Shown here in pieces: positions 48,145 to 57,107 of a DNA stretch of 59,845 nucleotides. The stretch is taken from assembly GCF_002929825.1 (NCBI RefSeq), contig NZ_PJJN01000029.1, positions 1 to 59,845 of the forward strand, in the 5' to 3' direction. The stretch comes from Cryobacterium sp. Y29 (GTDB lineage Bacteria > Actinomycetota > Actinomycetes > Actinomycetales > Microbacteriaceae). Every line of letters begins with the position of its first letter. Positions within the stretch are counted from its first letter, which is position 1. Position numbers and translations under genes: made by a program. The notes beneath the pieces were generated by a model that was given only the letters and a program-made list of their open reading frames with translations, searched no databases and was not told the origin of the DNA.

Positions 48145-49575
48145 ATGCAGAGCGTCGCGGCAGCCCTCGCACGACTGGGCGACCTGGCTGCCACTCCCAC
48201 GGTATCCCGTCTGGCGAACGCATTTGCGGCGGCCGGCCATGAACTCGCCCTGGTCGGTGGCCCGGTGCGCGATGCGTTCCTAGATCGTCCACTGCACGAC
48301 CTGGATTTCACCACGGATGCGACCCCCGACCAGATCCTCGCGCTCGTCAAGCCACTGTCAGAAGCGCAGTGGGACATCGGCCGGGCATATGGCACGATCG
48401 GTGCCAGCCTGGCCGGCGAGACCGTGGAAATCACCACCTATCGAGCCGACAGCTACGACGGCACCACCCGCAAGCCCGACGTCGTGTTCGGACGCCACCT
48501 GGAACCCGACTTGCTGCGCCGCGACTTCACCGTCAACGCGATGGCACTGCGCCTGCCCCAGTTGACACTCGTTGATCCGGCCGGCGGAATCGACGACCTG
48601 CTGGCCAAACGACTGCGCACCCCGAGCACTCCGGAGGTTTCATTCGGAGACGACCCGCTGCGGATGCTGCGCGCGGCTCGGTTCACCGGGCAGCTGGGTT
48701 TTACGCTGGACCTCGACACTGCACTGGCCATGGAGAAGATGCGGGACAGTATTCGTATCGTGTCGGCCGAACGCATCGGTGACGAACTGTCGAAACTGTT
48801 GGTCGCCAAGGACCCACGCGCCGGCATCGAAGTGCTCATGGAGTCGGGCCTGGCCGAGATCGTGCTCCCCGAGATTCCCGGCCTGCAATTGGAGATCGAC
48901 GAGCACCACCATCACAAGGACGTGTACCAGCACAGCCTCACCGTGCTGGAGCAGGCCATGGGCTATGAGAAATCACGCGGCAACCTTGAGTCTCCCGACC
49001 TGATTGTGCGCCTCGCCGCCCTGCTGCACGACATCGGCAAGCCGGCCACCCGCAAACTCGAACCGGGCGGAGTGGTGAGCTTCTATCACCACGACGTGGT
49101 CGGGGCGAAGCTGGCGAAGAAACGACTGCGCGCCCTGCGCTTCGACAATGACACCATCAACGCTGTCGCTCGCCTGATCGAGTTGCACCTGCGCTTCTTC
49201 GGCTACACCGAGGGAGCCTGGACCGACTCTGCCGTACGCCGGTATGTGCGGGACGCGGGGGATCAGCTGGAACGGTTGCATATTCTCACCCGCGCCGACG
49301 TCACGACCCGCAACCGGCGCAAGGCAGACCGGCTCGGTTTCGCGTACGACGACTTGGAACAGCGTATTGCCGCGCTGAACGAGCAGGAAGAGCTCGGCGC
49401 CGTGCGCCCCGACCTCGATGGTGAACAGATCATGGTCGTGCTTGGCGTGAAACCGGGGCGGGAGGTGGGCGAGGCCTATCGTTATCTGCTCGAGCAACGA
49501 CTTGATGACGGCCCGCTGGGCGAGGAAGAAGCCACCCGCCGTTTGACTCACTGGTGGGCGGAGCGTGTCCAGTAA
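48145..49575 (+). CDS. cca: CCA tRNA nucleotidyltransferase (PcnA-type, with HD domain)
   Basis: Adds or repairs the 3' CCA of tRNAs, consistent with the tRNA genes here lacking encoded CCA. 476 residues. The polymerase active site is LVGGPVRDAFL with LHDLDFTTDATPD; the arginine motif is RRDFTVNAMALRL, and the ERIGDELSKLL helix follows. An HD-hydrolase-like domain (LAALLHDIGKPATRK) is in the C-terminal half. It is divergent from the DUF6049 gene, and its end overlaps the ABC permease GTG. Confidence 0.93.
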   Translation: MQSVAAALARLGDLAATPTVSRLANAFAAAGHELALVGGPVRDAFLDRPLHDLDFTTDATPDQILALVKPLSEAQWDIGRAYGTIGASLAGETVEITTYRADSYDGTTRKPDVVFGRHLEPDLLRRDFTVNAMALRLPQLTLVDPAGGIDDLLAKRLRTPSTPEVSFGDDPLRMLRAARFTGQLGFTLDLDTALAMEKMRDSIRIVSAERIGDELSKLLVAKDPRAGIEVLMESGLAEIVLPEIPGLQLEIDEHHHHKDVYQHSLTVLEQAMGYEKSRGNLESPDLIVRLAALLHDIGKPATRKLEPGGVVSFYHHDVVGAKLAKKRLRALRFDNDTINAVARLIELHLRFFGYTEGAWTDSAVRRYVRDAGDQLERLHILTRADVTTRNRRKADRLGFAYDDLEQRIAALNEQEELGAVRPDLDGEQIMVVLGVKPGREVGEAYRYLLEQRLDDGPLGEEEATRRLTHWWAERVQ

Positions 49576-50446
49576 AGACAGCCTGCGTCGACGCAGTGCG
49601 ATCACCGGCTATGCCCTGCTCGCGCCCAGTCTGTTCGGCGTGGTCTGCTTTCTCCTGCTCCCGGTGCTCGTTGTGCTGTGGCTCAGCTTTCAGAGCTGGG
49701 ACCTGATCGGCCCGATCACCTTCGTCGGTCTCGACAACTACCGATCCGTTCTCAGTGACGGTGTCTTTGGCAATTCACTGCTGGTAACGCTCATCTTTGT
49801 CGCGCTCGTGGTCCCGATTCAGACCCTGATCGGACTCGCCGCGGCCACTCTGCTTACGCGCGGGCTGCCGGGGTCGGCCTGGTTTCGCACCGTCTATGTA
49901 TTGCCGTGGATTTGTGCACCACTCGCTCTCGGAGTGGTGTGGAAATGGATCCTCGCGCCCACCGACGGGGCACTCAACACCCTGCTCGGGCAGCGCGTCG
50001 AGTGGCTCAGTGACCCCGCACTGGCACTGCCGGCCGTGGCTGCAGTGGTGATCTGGACCAACGTCGGCTACGTCACCCTGTTCTTCATGGCCGGGCTGCT
50101 CAACATTCCCGGGCAGATTCTCGAGGCGGCCCGCATCGACGGGGCCGGCGCGGTCAAGATGTTCTGGCACATCAAGCTGCCCCTGTTGCGTCCAACGATG
50201 TTCTTTGTCTTGGTCACCACCGTTATTTCGGCCTTCCAGGTCTTCGACCAGGTGTACGCGCTCACCCAGGGTGGCCCGGCACGATCGACGGATGTTGTCG
50301 CCGCGCGCATCTACTACGAAGCTTTCGACGCCTTCGACCTCGGCCGCGCGGCCGTCATGGCCGTCGTCCTGTTAGTCATCCTGGTTGTCATCACCCTCGC
50401 CCAGCAGCTCTATTTTCGCCGGAGGGTCACCTATGAGATGGACTAA
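49565..50446 (+). CDS. Sugar ABC transporter permease (MalF/UgpA type)
   Basis: First membrane subunit of a carbohydrate importer. 293 residues with six membrane helices; the cytoplasmic EAA loop reads EAARIDGAGAVKMFWHIKLPLLRP, which contacts the ATPase. The GTG at 49565 overlaps the end of cca by 11 bases. Downstream, the second permease overlaps this gene's end. Substrate unknown; related clusters import disaccharides or glycerol phosphate. Confidence 0.92.
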   Translation: MSSKDSLRRRSAITGYALLAPSLFGVVCFLLLPVLVVLWLSFQSWDLIGPITFVGLDNYRSVLSDGVFGNSLLVTLIFVALVVPIQTLIGLAAATLLTRGLPGSAWFRTVYVLPWICAPLALGVVWKWILAPTDGALNTLLGQRVEWLSDPALALPAVAAVVIWTNVGYVTLFFMAGLLNIPGQILEAARIDGAGAVKMFWHIKLPLLRPTMFFVLVTTVISAFQVFDQVYALTQGGPARSTDVVAARIYYEAFDAFDLGRAAVMAVVLLVILVVITLAQQLYFRRRVTYEMD

Positions 50447-51263
50447 ATTCTCCACCACGGCCGCTGTCTACCTGGTGCTGCTCCTTGGCGCCGTATTCAC
50501 CCTCGGCCCGTTCCTGCTGAGTATCCTGACCGCGTTCAAGACGCGTGAGCAGTTCGCGCAGCAGTCGGCGCTGAGCTGGCCTGACCCGTTCACCCTGGAG
50601 AATTTTGCGCTGCTGCTGAACGGTCCGGCTCAATTCGGGCGCGCCATCCTGATCACGGTACTGGCGGCGGTGCTGATTCTGGTGGGGCAGTTGGTCTGCT
50701 CGATCCTCGCCGCCTATGCCTTCGCCCGGGTCGACTTCCCCGGTCGCCAGGTGCTGTTCTGGGTGTATCTGTCGACCCTGATGATCCCGCCGGTCGTGAT
50801 TGTCGTTCCGCTGTACCTCATGATGACCGAGGCCGGGCTGCGCAACTCGTTTTGGAGTCTTGTACTGCCATTCGCGTTCGCCTCCCCCTATGCGATTTTT
50901 TTGCTGCGCGAATATTTTCGCGGAATTCCCCAGGAACTCATCGATGCTGCCCGGCTCGATGGGGCGAACACCCTCGACGTGTTGGTCGAGATCGTCGTGC
51001 CACTGTCCCACCCGATCATCGCCACCCTGGCCCTCATCACAATCGTGAGCCACTGGAACAGTTTCATGTGGCCGCTCGTGGTCACGACCGGCACCGAGTG
51101 GCGCGTCGTTACCGTGGCCACAGCGAGCCTGCAAAGCCAGTTCAACGGCAACTGGACACTCGTGATGGCGGCCACGACGCTCGCGCTCGTTCCGCTCCTT
51201 GCACTGTTCCTGATGTTCCAGCGCAGCTTCGTGCGGTCGATCGCCATCACGGGATCTGCGTAG
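50433..51263 (+). CDS. Sugar ABC transporter permease (MalG/UgpE type)
   Basis: Second membrane subunit. 276 residues from ATG 50433 (MRWTKFSTTAAVYLVLLL), with GGAGGG 6 bases upstream, overlapping the previous gene. The EAA loop is DAARLDGANTLDVLVEIVVP, and ITIVSHWNSFMWPLVV is family-typical. No nucleotide-binding subunit follows, so a shared ATPase encoded elsewhere is expected. Confidence 0.92.
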   Translation: MRWTKFSTTAAVYLVLLLGAVFTLGPFLLSILTAFKTREQFAQQSALSWPDPFTLENFALLLNGPAQFGRAILITVLAAVLILVGQLVCSILAAYAFARVDFPGRQVLFWVYLSTLMIPPVVIVVPLYLMMTEAGLRNSFWSLVLPFAFASPYAIFLLREYFRGIPQELIDAARLDGANTLDVLVEIVVPLSHPIIATLALITIVSHWNSFMWPLVVTTGTEWRVVTVATASLQSQFNGNWTLVMAATTLALVPLLALFLMFQRSFVRSIAITGSA

Positions 51264-51306
51264 GCTGGTCCACTGGGGAAGGTTCGATCCGTCAACAAAG
51301 GACATC

Positions 51307-52647
51307 ATGGCCAAGCGTTCCACCATCATTGCTGCCGGCGCGCTCGCCGTGCTGCTTGTCATCACCGGGGTTGTCGCCGTACTGAATTCCTTCGACTCCG
51401 ACACGGGAGACACGGCGACCACGGTGACTGTGCGCTTGTGGGATGAACAGGTCGCTGCCGCCTACGAGGAGTCTTTCACCGCCTTCGAACAGGACAACCC
51501 CGACATCCATGTCGACGTCGAGATCGTGCCGTGGGACGACTATTTCGAGAAGCTGCGCACCGACGTCGCCGGTGACAGTGCCCCCGACGTGTTCTGGGTC
51601 GATGGAGGCAGTTATCCCGCCTATGCCGACGCGGGCGCACTGCTCGACATTACGACTGCTATTGGAGCGGATGCCCAGGCCGGCTGGGTTCCAGCCGTCG
51701 TCGCCCAATACACCCGGGATGCCACGCTGTGGGGAGTACCGCAGCTGGCCGACCCCGGCATCGCGGTGTACTACAACGCCGACCTGCTCGGTGATGCCGG
51801 GCTGAGCGCCGAAGACGTATCTGCGCTCACTTGGGATCCCACCGGGAACAATGACACCCTCATCAGCGTGCTGCAGAAACTCACCAAGGACTACAACGGG
51901 AATACGGCCGACAGTGCAGAGTTCGACGGCTCCAACCTCAGCCAATACGGCTACAACGCTGGCTACGACCTGCAGGCGATGGTGCTGAACTATCTGGCCT
52001 CCGGTGGCGCCCAGTTCCAGAATGAATCGAATCAGTATGCCTTTGCGTCTGACCCGGGCCTCACGTCATTCCAGTACCTCGTCGACCTCATGAACAAATG
52101 GCACGTCGCTCCGTCGGCCGCCGATACAAACACCAACGGCGATTTCAGCCGCGAGCAGTTTCTGCAGGGCAAGATGGCCCTGTTCCAGAGCGGGGTGTAT
52201 AACCTCGCCAACGTGAATGCAGGGGCGAATTTCGACTGGGGCATCGTGCGACTTCCCAGCGGTCCCGCCGGCTCGATCAGCGGGGTCGATGGCATTGCTG
52301 CTGCCGGAAATGCTTCATCGGAGCACCCGGTGGAAACTCAGCGGGTGTTGGAATGGCTCGGGAGCGCTGCCGGCTCCGAATTCATCGGAGCGTCCGGCGC
52401 AGCGTCTCCGGCCGTGCTGGCCGCGCAGCCTGCATACGCTGCTTACTGGGCCGCCGAAAAGGTCGACATCAGCCCGTTCTACGACGTTTTGGCTGCCGGA
52501 ACGGCGCCGGCGCCGCGCGGGGCTGGCTGGCCGGCCGCCGAGAACGCCATGCGGCCACTGCTGGACGAGGTCTTCCTCGGTCGCATTCCGGTGCACCAGG
52601 GCGTGCTCGCCGCCCAGAACGCGGCAAACGAGACTCTGACCGAGTAG
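51307..52647 (+). CDS. Sugar ABC transporter substrate-binding protein
   Basis: Extracellular receptor of the importer. 446 residues, family 1 solute-binding fold: VTVRLWDEQVAAAYEESFTA, APDVFWVDGGSYPAYADAG, and the C-terminal GVDGIAAAGNASSEHPVETQ block. The N terminus (STIIAAGALAVLLVITGVVA) is a hydrophobic helix with no cysteine, so the usual lipobox is missing; it is probably held by an uncleaved anchor or released. It follows the permeases after 43 bases. Confidence 0.9.
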   Translation: MAKRSTIIAAGALAVLLVITGVVAVLNSFDSDTGDTATTVTVRLWDEQVAAAYEESFTAFEQDNPDIHVDVEIVPWDDYFEKLRTDVAGDSAPDVFWVDGGSYPAYADAGALLDITTAIGADAQAGWVPAVVAQYTRDATLWGVPQLADPGIAVYYNADLLGDAGLSAEDVSALTWDPTGNNDTLISVLQKLTKDYNGNTADSAEFDGSNLSQYGYNAGYDLQAMVLNYLASGGAQFQNESNQYAFASDPGLTSFQYLVDLMNKWHVAPSAADTNTNGDFSREQFLQGKMALFQSGVYNLANVNAGANFDWGIVRLPSGPAGSISGVDGIAAAGNASSEHPVETQRVLEWLGSAAGSEFIGASGAASPAVLAAQPAYAAYWAAEKVDISPFYDVLAAGTAPAPRGAGWPAAENAMRPLLDEVFLGRIPVHQGVLAAQNAANETLTE

Positions 52648-52799
52648 ACCGGCCGATCAACTGGCGTAACGAGTCGGTATCCGGTAGTCTGGGCAGGTTG
52701 CCTGCGTGCCGGATTCCTGGCCTCCGCGTTCAGCACATGCACAACCCTCCTGTTACAGAAAGTCTGTAGCCGTTTTAGTCCGAAGGAGGTGGGTTAGTC

Positions 52800-53420
52800 A
52801 TGCATCAGTACGAACTAATGGTTATCCTCGATCCCGAGATCGATGAGCGCACCGTAGCTCCCAGCCTTGACAAGTTCCTCAACGTTGTTCGCAACGATGG
52901 CGGAACCATTGACAAGGTTGATGTCTGGGGTCGTCGTCGTCTCGCATACGAGATCAACAAGAAGACCGAAGGCATTTATGCCGTCGTCGACTTCACCGCG
53001 AACGCCTCAGCCACGGTCGAGCTCGACCGCCAGCTGAGCCTGTCCGAGGCAGTCATGCGCACCAAGGTGCTCCGCGCCGAAGAGGGCATTGCCCAGGTCG
53101 TTGTCGCGACCAAGCTGGCCGCAGAGAAGGCTGCCCGCAAGGCTGCCAACCCCAAGGTCATCGCGGCCAAGGCTGAAGCTGCTGCTGCTGCCGCTGCCGC
53201 TCCGGCGGCCAAGGTTGCCGCTGCTGCGAAGCCTGTCGTCGCCGATGCAGTCGAGGCTCCGGCCGCTGCTGCTCCGGTTGCCGCCAAGGTCGACGCATCC
53301 ACTCCGGTTGCTGCCGCTTCCACCGCGGTCCCCTCCGCGAAGGTTGCTGCCGCCAAGCCTGCTGCTGCCAAGGCCACTCCGGCTCCGGCCGCTGTTGCCG
53401 ACAAGGCAAGCGACAAGTAG
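52800..53420 (+). CDS. rpsF: 30S ribosomal protein S6 with long Ala-rich extension
   Basis: Small-subunit protein that pairs with S18. The first about 95 residues form the S6 domain ([40 protein letters not shown]). From about residue 110 to 206 it continues as an Ala/Lys/Val/Pro-rich, low-complexity tail ([20 protein letters not shown] and further), about doubling the normal S6 length. A strong Shine-Dalgarno (GAAGGAGG) precedes the ATG. First gene of the rpsF-ssb-rpsR-rplI operon. Confidence 0.95.
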   Translation: MHQYELMVILDPEIDERTVAPSLDKFLNVVRNDGGTIDKVDVWGRRRLAYEINKKTEGIYAVVDFTANASATVELDRQLSLSEAVMRTKVLRAEEGIAQVVVATKLAAEKAARKAANPKVIAAKAEAAAAAAAAPAAKVAAAAKPVVADAVEAPAAAAPVAAKVDASTPVAAASTAVPSAKVAAAKPAAAKATPAPAAVADKASDK

Positions 53421-53423
53421 CCC

Positions 53424-53942
53424 ATGGCTGGCGAGACCGTAATCACCGTGGTGGGAAACCTCACCAGCGACCCGGAACTGCGTTATACGCAGAACGGGCT
53501 GGCGGTTGCCAACTTCACCATCGCTTCCACTCCGCGCACATTCGATCGCGCGGCTAACGAGTGGAAAGATGGCGACGCGCTGTTTTTGCGTGCGAGCGTT
53601 TGGCGTGAATTCGCCGAGCACGTGGCGGGTTCACTGACCAAGGGGTCGCGTGTCATCGCTTCCGGGCGTCTCAAGCAGCGTTCGTATGAGACGAAGGAAG
53701 GTGAAAAGCGCACGAGCATGGAGCTCGAGATCGACGAAATTGGTCCCTCGCTGCGCTACGCCACCGCTTCCCTCACTCGCGCGCAGTCGTCCGGCCCCCG
53801 CAGCGGCGCTCCCGCTGTCGGCGGTCAGGGCAATGATGAGCCGTGGGCACCCAGCGCCCCCGCCAAGGCCGCTGCGCCCGCAGCGTCCGGTGGAGACGTC
53901 TGGAACAGTCCAGGCAACTTCAGCGACGAGACTCCCTTCTAA
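53424..53942 (+). CDS. ssb: Single-stranded DNA-binding protein
   Basis: 172 residues. OB fold at about 1-110 ([56 protein letters not shown]). A flexible Gly/Pro/Ala linker ends in the acidic tip DETPF, which recruits replication and repair proteins. Lies 3 bases after rpsF, the standard arrangement. Confidence 0.96.
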   Translation: MAGETVITVVGNLTSDPELRYTQNGLAVANFTIASTPRTFDRAANEWKDGDALFLRASVWREFAEHVAGSLTKGSRVIASGRLKQRSYETKEGEKRTSMELEIDEIGPSLRYATASLTRAQSSGPRSGAPAVGGQGNDEPWAPSAPAKAAAPAASGGDVWNSPGNFSDETPF

Positions 53943-53990
53943 GCCACGCCTGGCGCGTAGCTAACACCTTTTTGAGAAAGTAAGGAAATC

Positions 53991-54254
53991 ATGGCTGGAA
54001 AGTCGAGCGGCGACCGCCGCAAGCCGCTTCGCGGAGCTAAGGGTGGCAAGAACGCCGCCCCCGCGAAGTCGATTCGGGTTGGTGTCATTGATTACAAAGA
54101 TGTCCCCACCCTGCGCAAGTTCATCTCCGAGCGTGGAAAAATCCGCGCCCGCCGCATCACAGGCGTCTCCGTCCAGGAACAGCGCCTCATCGCCCGTGCC
54201 GTCAAGAACGCTCGCGAAATGGCTTTGCTGCCCTACGCAGGCTCAGGCCGGTAA
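53991..54254 (+). CDS. rpsR: 30S ribosomal protein S18
   Basis: 87 residues. The family core [19 protein letters not shown] followed by [20 protein letters not shown] is present. It is one of the S18 forms without zinc-binding cysteines. AAGGAA precedes the ATG. Confidence 0.96.
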   Translation: MAGKSSGDRRKPLRGAKGGKNAAPAKSIRVGVIDYKDVPTLRKFISERGKIRARRITGVSVQEQRLIARAVKNAREMALLPYAGSGR

Positions 54255-54263
54255 GGAAACCAA

Positions 54264-54713
54264 ATGTCGAAATTGATTCTGACGCATGAGGTCTCCGGCC
54301 TCGGTGCACCCGGCGACGTCGTAGACGTCAAGAACGGGTTTGCTCGTAACTATCTCGTTCCCAAGGGTTTCGCTGTTGCGTGGACCCGTGGTGGCGAGAA
54401 GCAGATCGAGCAGATCAAGGCCGCCCGCGCAGCGCGCGAGCACGCCACCTTCGAAGAGGCCGAGGCACTCAAGGTCAAGCTTGAGAACACCAAGGTCACC
54501 CTGGTCGTCAAGGCCGGCGCCGGCGGGCGCCTGTTCGGTTCGGTCAAGACCACGGATGTGGCTAACGCCGTTGCAGCCGCTGGCCTCGGTACGGTTGACA
54601 AGCGCAAGATCGAACTCACCGCGATCAAGCTGACCGGTGAGCACACGGCAACGGTTCGTCTTCGTGACGAGCTCAGCGCCACGATCACCCTCGTGGTCGT
54701 CGCCGCCAAGTAA
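54264..54713 (+). CDS. rplI: 50S ribosomal protein L9
   Basis: 149 residues, full length: N-terminal domain [20 protein letters not shown] with the signature [16 protein letters not shown], connecting helix ([20 protein letters not shown]) and C-terminal domain. Ends the rpsF operon, followed by a strong terminator. Confidence 0.96.
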   Translation: MSKLILTHEVSGLGAPGDVVDVKNGFARNYLVPKGFAVAWTRGGEKQIEQIKAARAAREHATFEEAEALKVKLENTKVTLVVKAGAGGRLFGSVKTTDVANAVAAAGLGTVDKRKIELTAIKLTGEHTATVRLRDELSATITLVVVAAK

Positions 54714-54766
54714 CAACGCACCTCGGTGGGTCCGGTGCGGTACGACCGGCAGCTTCCACCTACTCC

Positions 54767-54802
54767 CGTAGCGGGGGATTCCTCAGGGAATCCCCCGCTA
54801 CG
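54767..54802 (+). terminator. Terminator after rplI
   Basis: Perfect 16-base arms CGTAGCGGGGGATTCC / GGAATCCCCCGCTACG around a TCAG loop, about 50 bases past the rplI stop. Confidence 0.85.
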
Positions 54803-55171
54803 TGACGTTAACGATCGTTTTGGGGGATTGACCCGGTGCTTTTGTGCACAGGTGAGCATTCGTATCGGCAAGGTTCAACGGTTTATTGAAGGTACTTTAC
54901 TCACAACCATGTTGATAATTTAAAAGCCTGATCAAAGTGGTTTTATTCGTCTAATTTTAATATCTGTCCACAGGTGAGTGCACAGGTTCTGCACAATCTC
55001 CACGGCGTTTCGCGCAGATTATCCACAGGGTTATCCACAGGGGGGTTTGTGGCGGGTGCTGCTCGCTCTTTAGGGTGATCCAGTGTCGGCATCTCGCTCA
55101 GGCTGGTGTGTCCCGTCTTGTGTCGGTGGGCCCTGATACACCTATGAGAACGACAGAGAAAGAGGTGCCGA
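54803..55171. promoter_or_regulatory. dnaB upstream region with DnaA boxes
   Basis: A noncoding gap of about 370 bases. Two perfect DnaA boxes TTATCCACA are at 55019-55027 and 55031-55039, and a variant CTGTCCACA is at 54964-54972. AT-rich sequence (54880-54965) precedes them. DnaA probably binds here and may control dnaB; a secondary origin-like role cannot be excluded. Confidence 0.75.
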
Positions 55172-56599
55172 GTGTCAATCGCTCACCTGGGCCTGGCAAA
55201 TCAGCCAGCGTCAAATGAGTACGGTTTGTCCGCGAGTGGTGGACCCGGTCGCAACGAGCGGCCAGCTGAAGCCTGGAAATCGGAGCGAGCACTGCCCCAC
55301 GATCTCCTCGCAGAACAAAGCGCCCTCGGTGGCATGATGCTCAGCAAAGACGCTGTCGCCGACGTTGTCGAGACCGTGCGGGGCGGCGATTTCTACATCC
55401 CCAAGCACGAGATCATCTTCGACGCCATTCTCTCGCTCTACGCCCAAGGCGAGCCGACCGACGTGATCACCGTCACCGATGAGCTCACCAAAGTCGGTGA
55501 ACTGTCGCGGGCCGGCGGTGCGGACTACCTGCACACCCTGACGAGCCTGGTGCCCACCGCTGCCAACGCGGGGTTCTACTCGACCATCGTGGCCGAACGC
55601 GCGCTGCTGCGCCGTCTGGTCGAGGCTGGCACCCGTATCGCCCAAATGGGCTACGCCGCAGAAGGGGAGGTTCTCGACCTCGTCAACACCGCGCAGGCCG
55701 AAATCTATGCCGTCACCGGGGGGACTCAGACGGAGGACTATGTTCCGCTCACCGATGCTGTGACGGCGGCGATCGAGGAAATCGAGGCCGCCAAGCTCAA
55801 AGACGGCCAAATGAGCGGCGTCCCCACGGGATTTGCAGACCTCGATGAACTGACCAACGGATTCCACGGTGGCCAGCTCATCATCGTGGCGGCTCGTCCG
55901 GCGTTGGGTAAGTCCACCCTCGCCCTCGACTTCGCACGCTCGGCGTCCATCCACCACAACATGCCGAGCATCTTCTTCTCGCTTGAAATGGGGCGCAGCG
56001 AAATTGCGATGCGCCTGCTTGCGGCGGAGGCTTCCGTTCCTCTCCAGAGCATGCGCAAGGGAACCGTTGAGGCGCGCGATTGGACCACGATTGCCGCTAC
56101 CCGCGGCCGCATCAACGACGCACCGCTCTACATCGACGACAGCCCGAACATGACCCTGGTTGAGATCCGCGCCAAATGCCGCAGACTCAAGCAGCGGGTC
56201 GGCCTCAAGATGGTCATCATCGACTACCTGCAGCTGATGACCAGTGGCAAGAAAGTCGAGTCACGCCAGCAAGAGGTCAGCGAGTTCTCGCGCGCTCTCA
56301 AGCTGCTCGCCAAAGAGCTGCAGGTTCCGGTGATCGCGTTATCCCAGCTCAACCGTGGGCCAGAGCAGCGCGCTGACAAGATGCCGGCTATTTCCGACCT
56401 TCGTGAGTCGGGTTCACTCGAGCAGGATGCCGACATGGTTATTTTGCTCCACCGCGAGAGCGCCTACGAGAAAGAAAACCCGCGCGCCGGCGAGGCCGAC
56501 CTCATCGTGGCCAAGCACCGTAACGGCCCGACGCGCACCGTCACGGTTGCCTTTCACGGCCACTACTCGCGCTTCGCCGACATGGTGGCGGGCGGGTAG
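55172..56599 (+). CDS. dnaB: Replicative DNA helicase DnaB
   Basis: Hexameric helicase of the replisome. 475 residues from GTG 55172. N-terminal collar domain (LLAEQSALGGMMLSKDAVAD), RecA-like motor with Walker A ARPALGKSTLALDF, H1a IFFSLEMGRSEIAMRLL, Walker B VIIDYLQLM, and ISDLRESGSLEQDADMVILL followed by KHRNGPTRTVTVAF. No intein. Its partner DciA is encoded near oriC. Confidence 0.97.
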   Translation: MSIAHLGLANQPASNEYGLSASGGPGRNERPAEAWKSERALPHDLLAEQSALGGMMLSKDAVADVVETVRGGDFYIPKHEIIFDAILSLYAQGEPTDVITVTDELTKVGELSRAGGADYLHTLTSLVPTAANAGFYSTIVAERALLRRLVEAGTRIAQMGYAAEGEVLDLVNTAQAEIYAVTGGTQTEDYVPLTDAVTAAIEEIEAAKLKDGQMSGVPTGFADLDELTNGFHGGQLIIVAARPALGKSTLALDFARSASIHHNMPSIFFSLEMGRSEIAMRLLAAEASVPLQSMRKGTVEARDWTTIAATRGRINDAPLYIDDSPNMTLVEIRAKCRRLKQRVGLKMVIIDYLQLMTSGKKVESRQQEVSEFSRALKLLAKELQVPVIALSQLNRGPEQRADKMPAISDLRESGSLEQDADMVILLHRESAYEKENPRAGEADLIVAKHRNGPTRTVTVAFHGHYSRFADMVAGG

Positions 56600-56610
56600 T
56601 TGTGAACGTT

Positions 56611-56674
56611 CCAAATAAAGTGTCGCCTGGCCAAATAAAATGTCGCCGGTCGCTCGGAGCGACACTTTATTTGG
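56611..56674. repeat. Inverted and direct repeats after dnaB, possible IS/MITE remnant
   Basis: CCAAATAAAGTGTCGC (56611-56626) is repeated in inverse orientation without mismatch at 56659-56674. A direct near-copy CCAAATAAAATGTCGC lies between (56631-56646). The arrangement looks like collapsed insertion-sequence ends, and it could also end dnaB transcription as a hairpin. The rest of the gap to 57107 shows no convincing gene. Confidence 0.65.
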
Positions 56675-57107
56675 CACAGAGGACTTCCGACCGATGCTAG
56701 CCAGCGTCCGTGAAGATCTTCGAGGTGGCTCACCAGCTGTCCGAGACCCGAGTCGGGGTCCGTAAAACTTAGGGGCGCCGCTCGACGCACAGCAAGCATG
56801 AGCCGGGACACGAAACGCGAATTGAGTGAACTGGCTTCTTTCGCGGATCTTGGCCGACTCCGCTCTAGATCTGAGTCGGCACTGGGCCTCCTTCTCCTCT
56901 GATTGTCAGGGCTGGATGTGTTGAGTGCATTGCTGGTCCGATTCGGGCGGCCGCCCGTTCAGTAGCAGTACCGCGACCTCCCGGCTCCCTCAGCGAAATC
57001 CTTTGTCGGTGGTCTTAGGGATAATGATGTGAGTGCCAAGCGTTGGGGTCCCGCTGTCGAACGTAACGATGATTGGGGAGCGGCTGGCACGGTCAAGGGG
57101 GCAGTCA
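56675..57107. other. Gap between dnaB repeat and jetA-like gene
   Basis: About 430 bases with only short, unconvincing reading frames on either strand; composition resembles eroded coding sequence. AAGGGGG at 57095-57101 is the Shine-Dalgarno of the next gene. No clear promoter was recognised. Confidence 0.4.
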
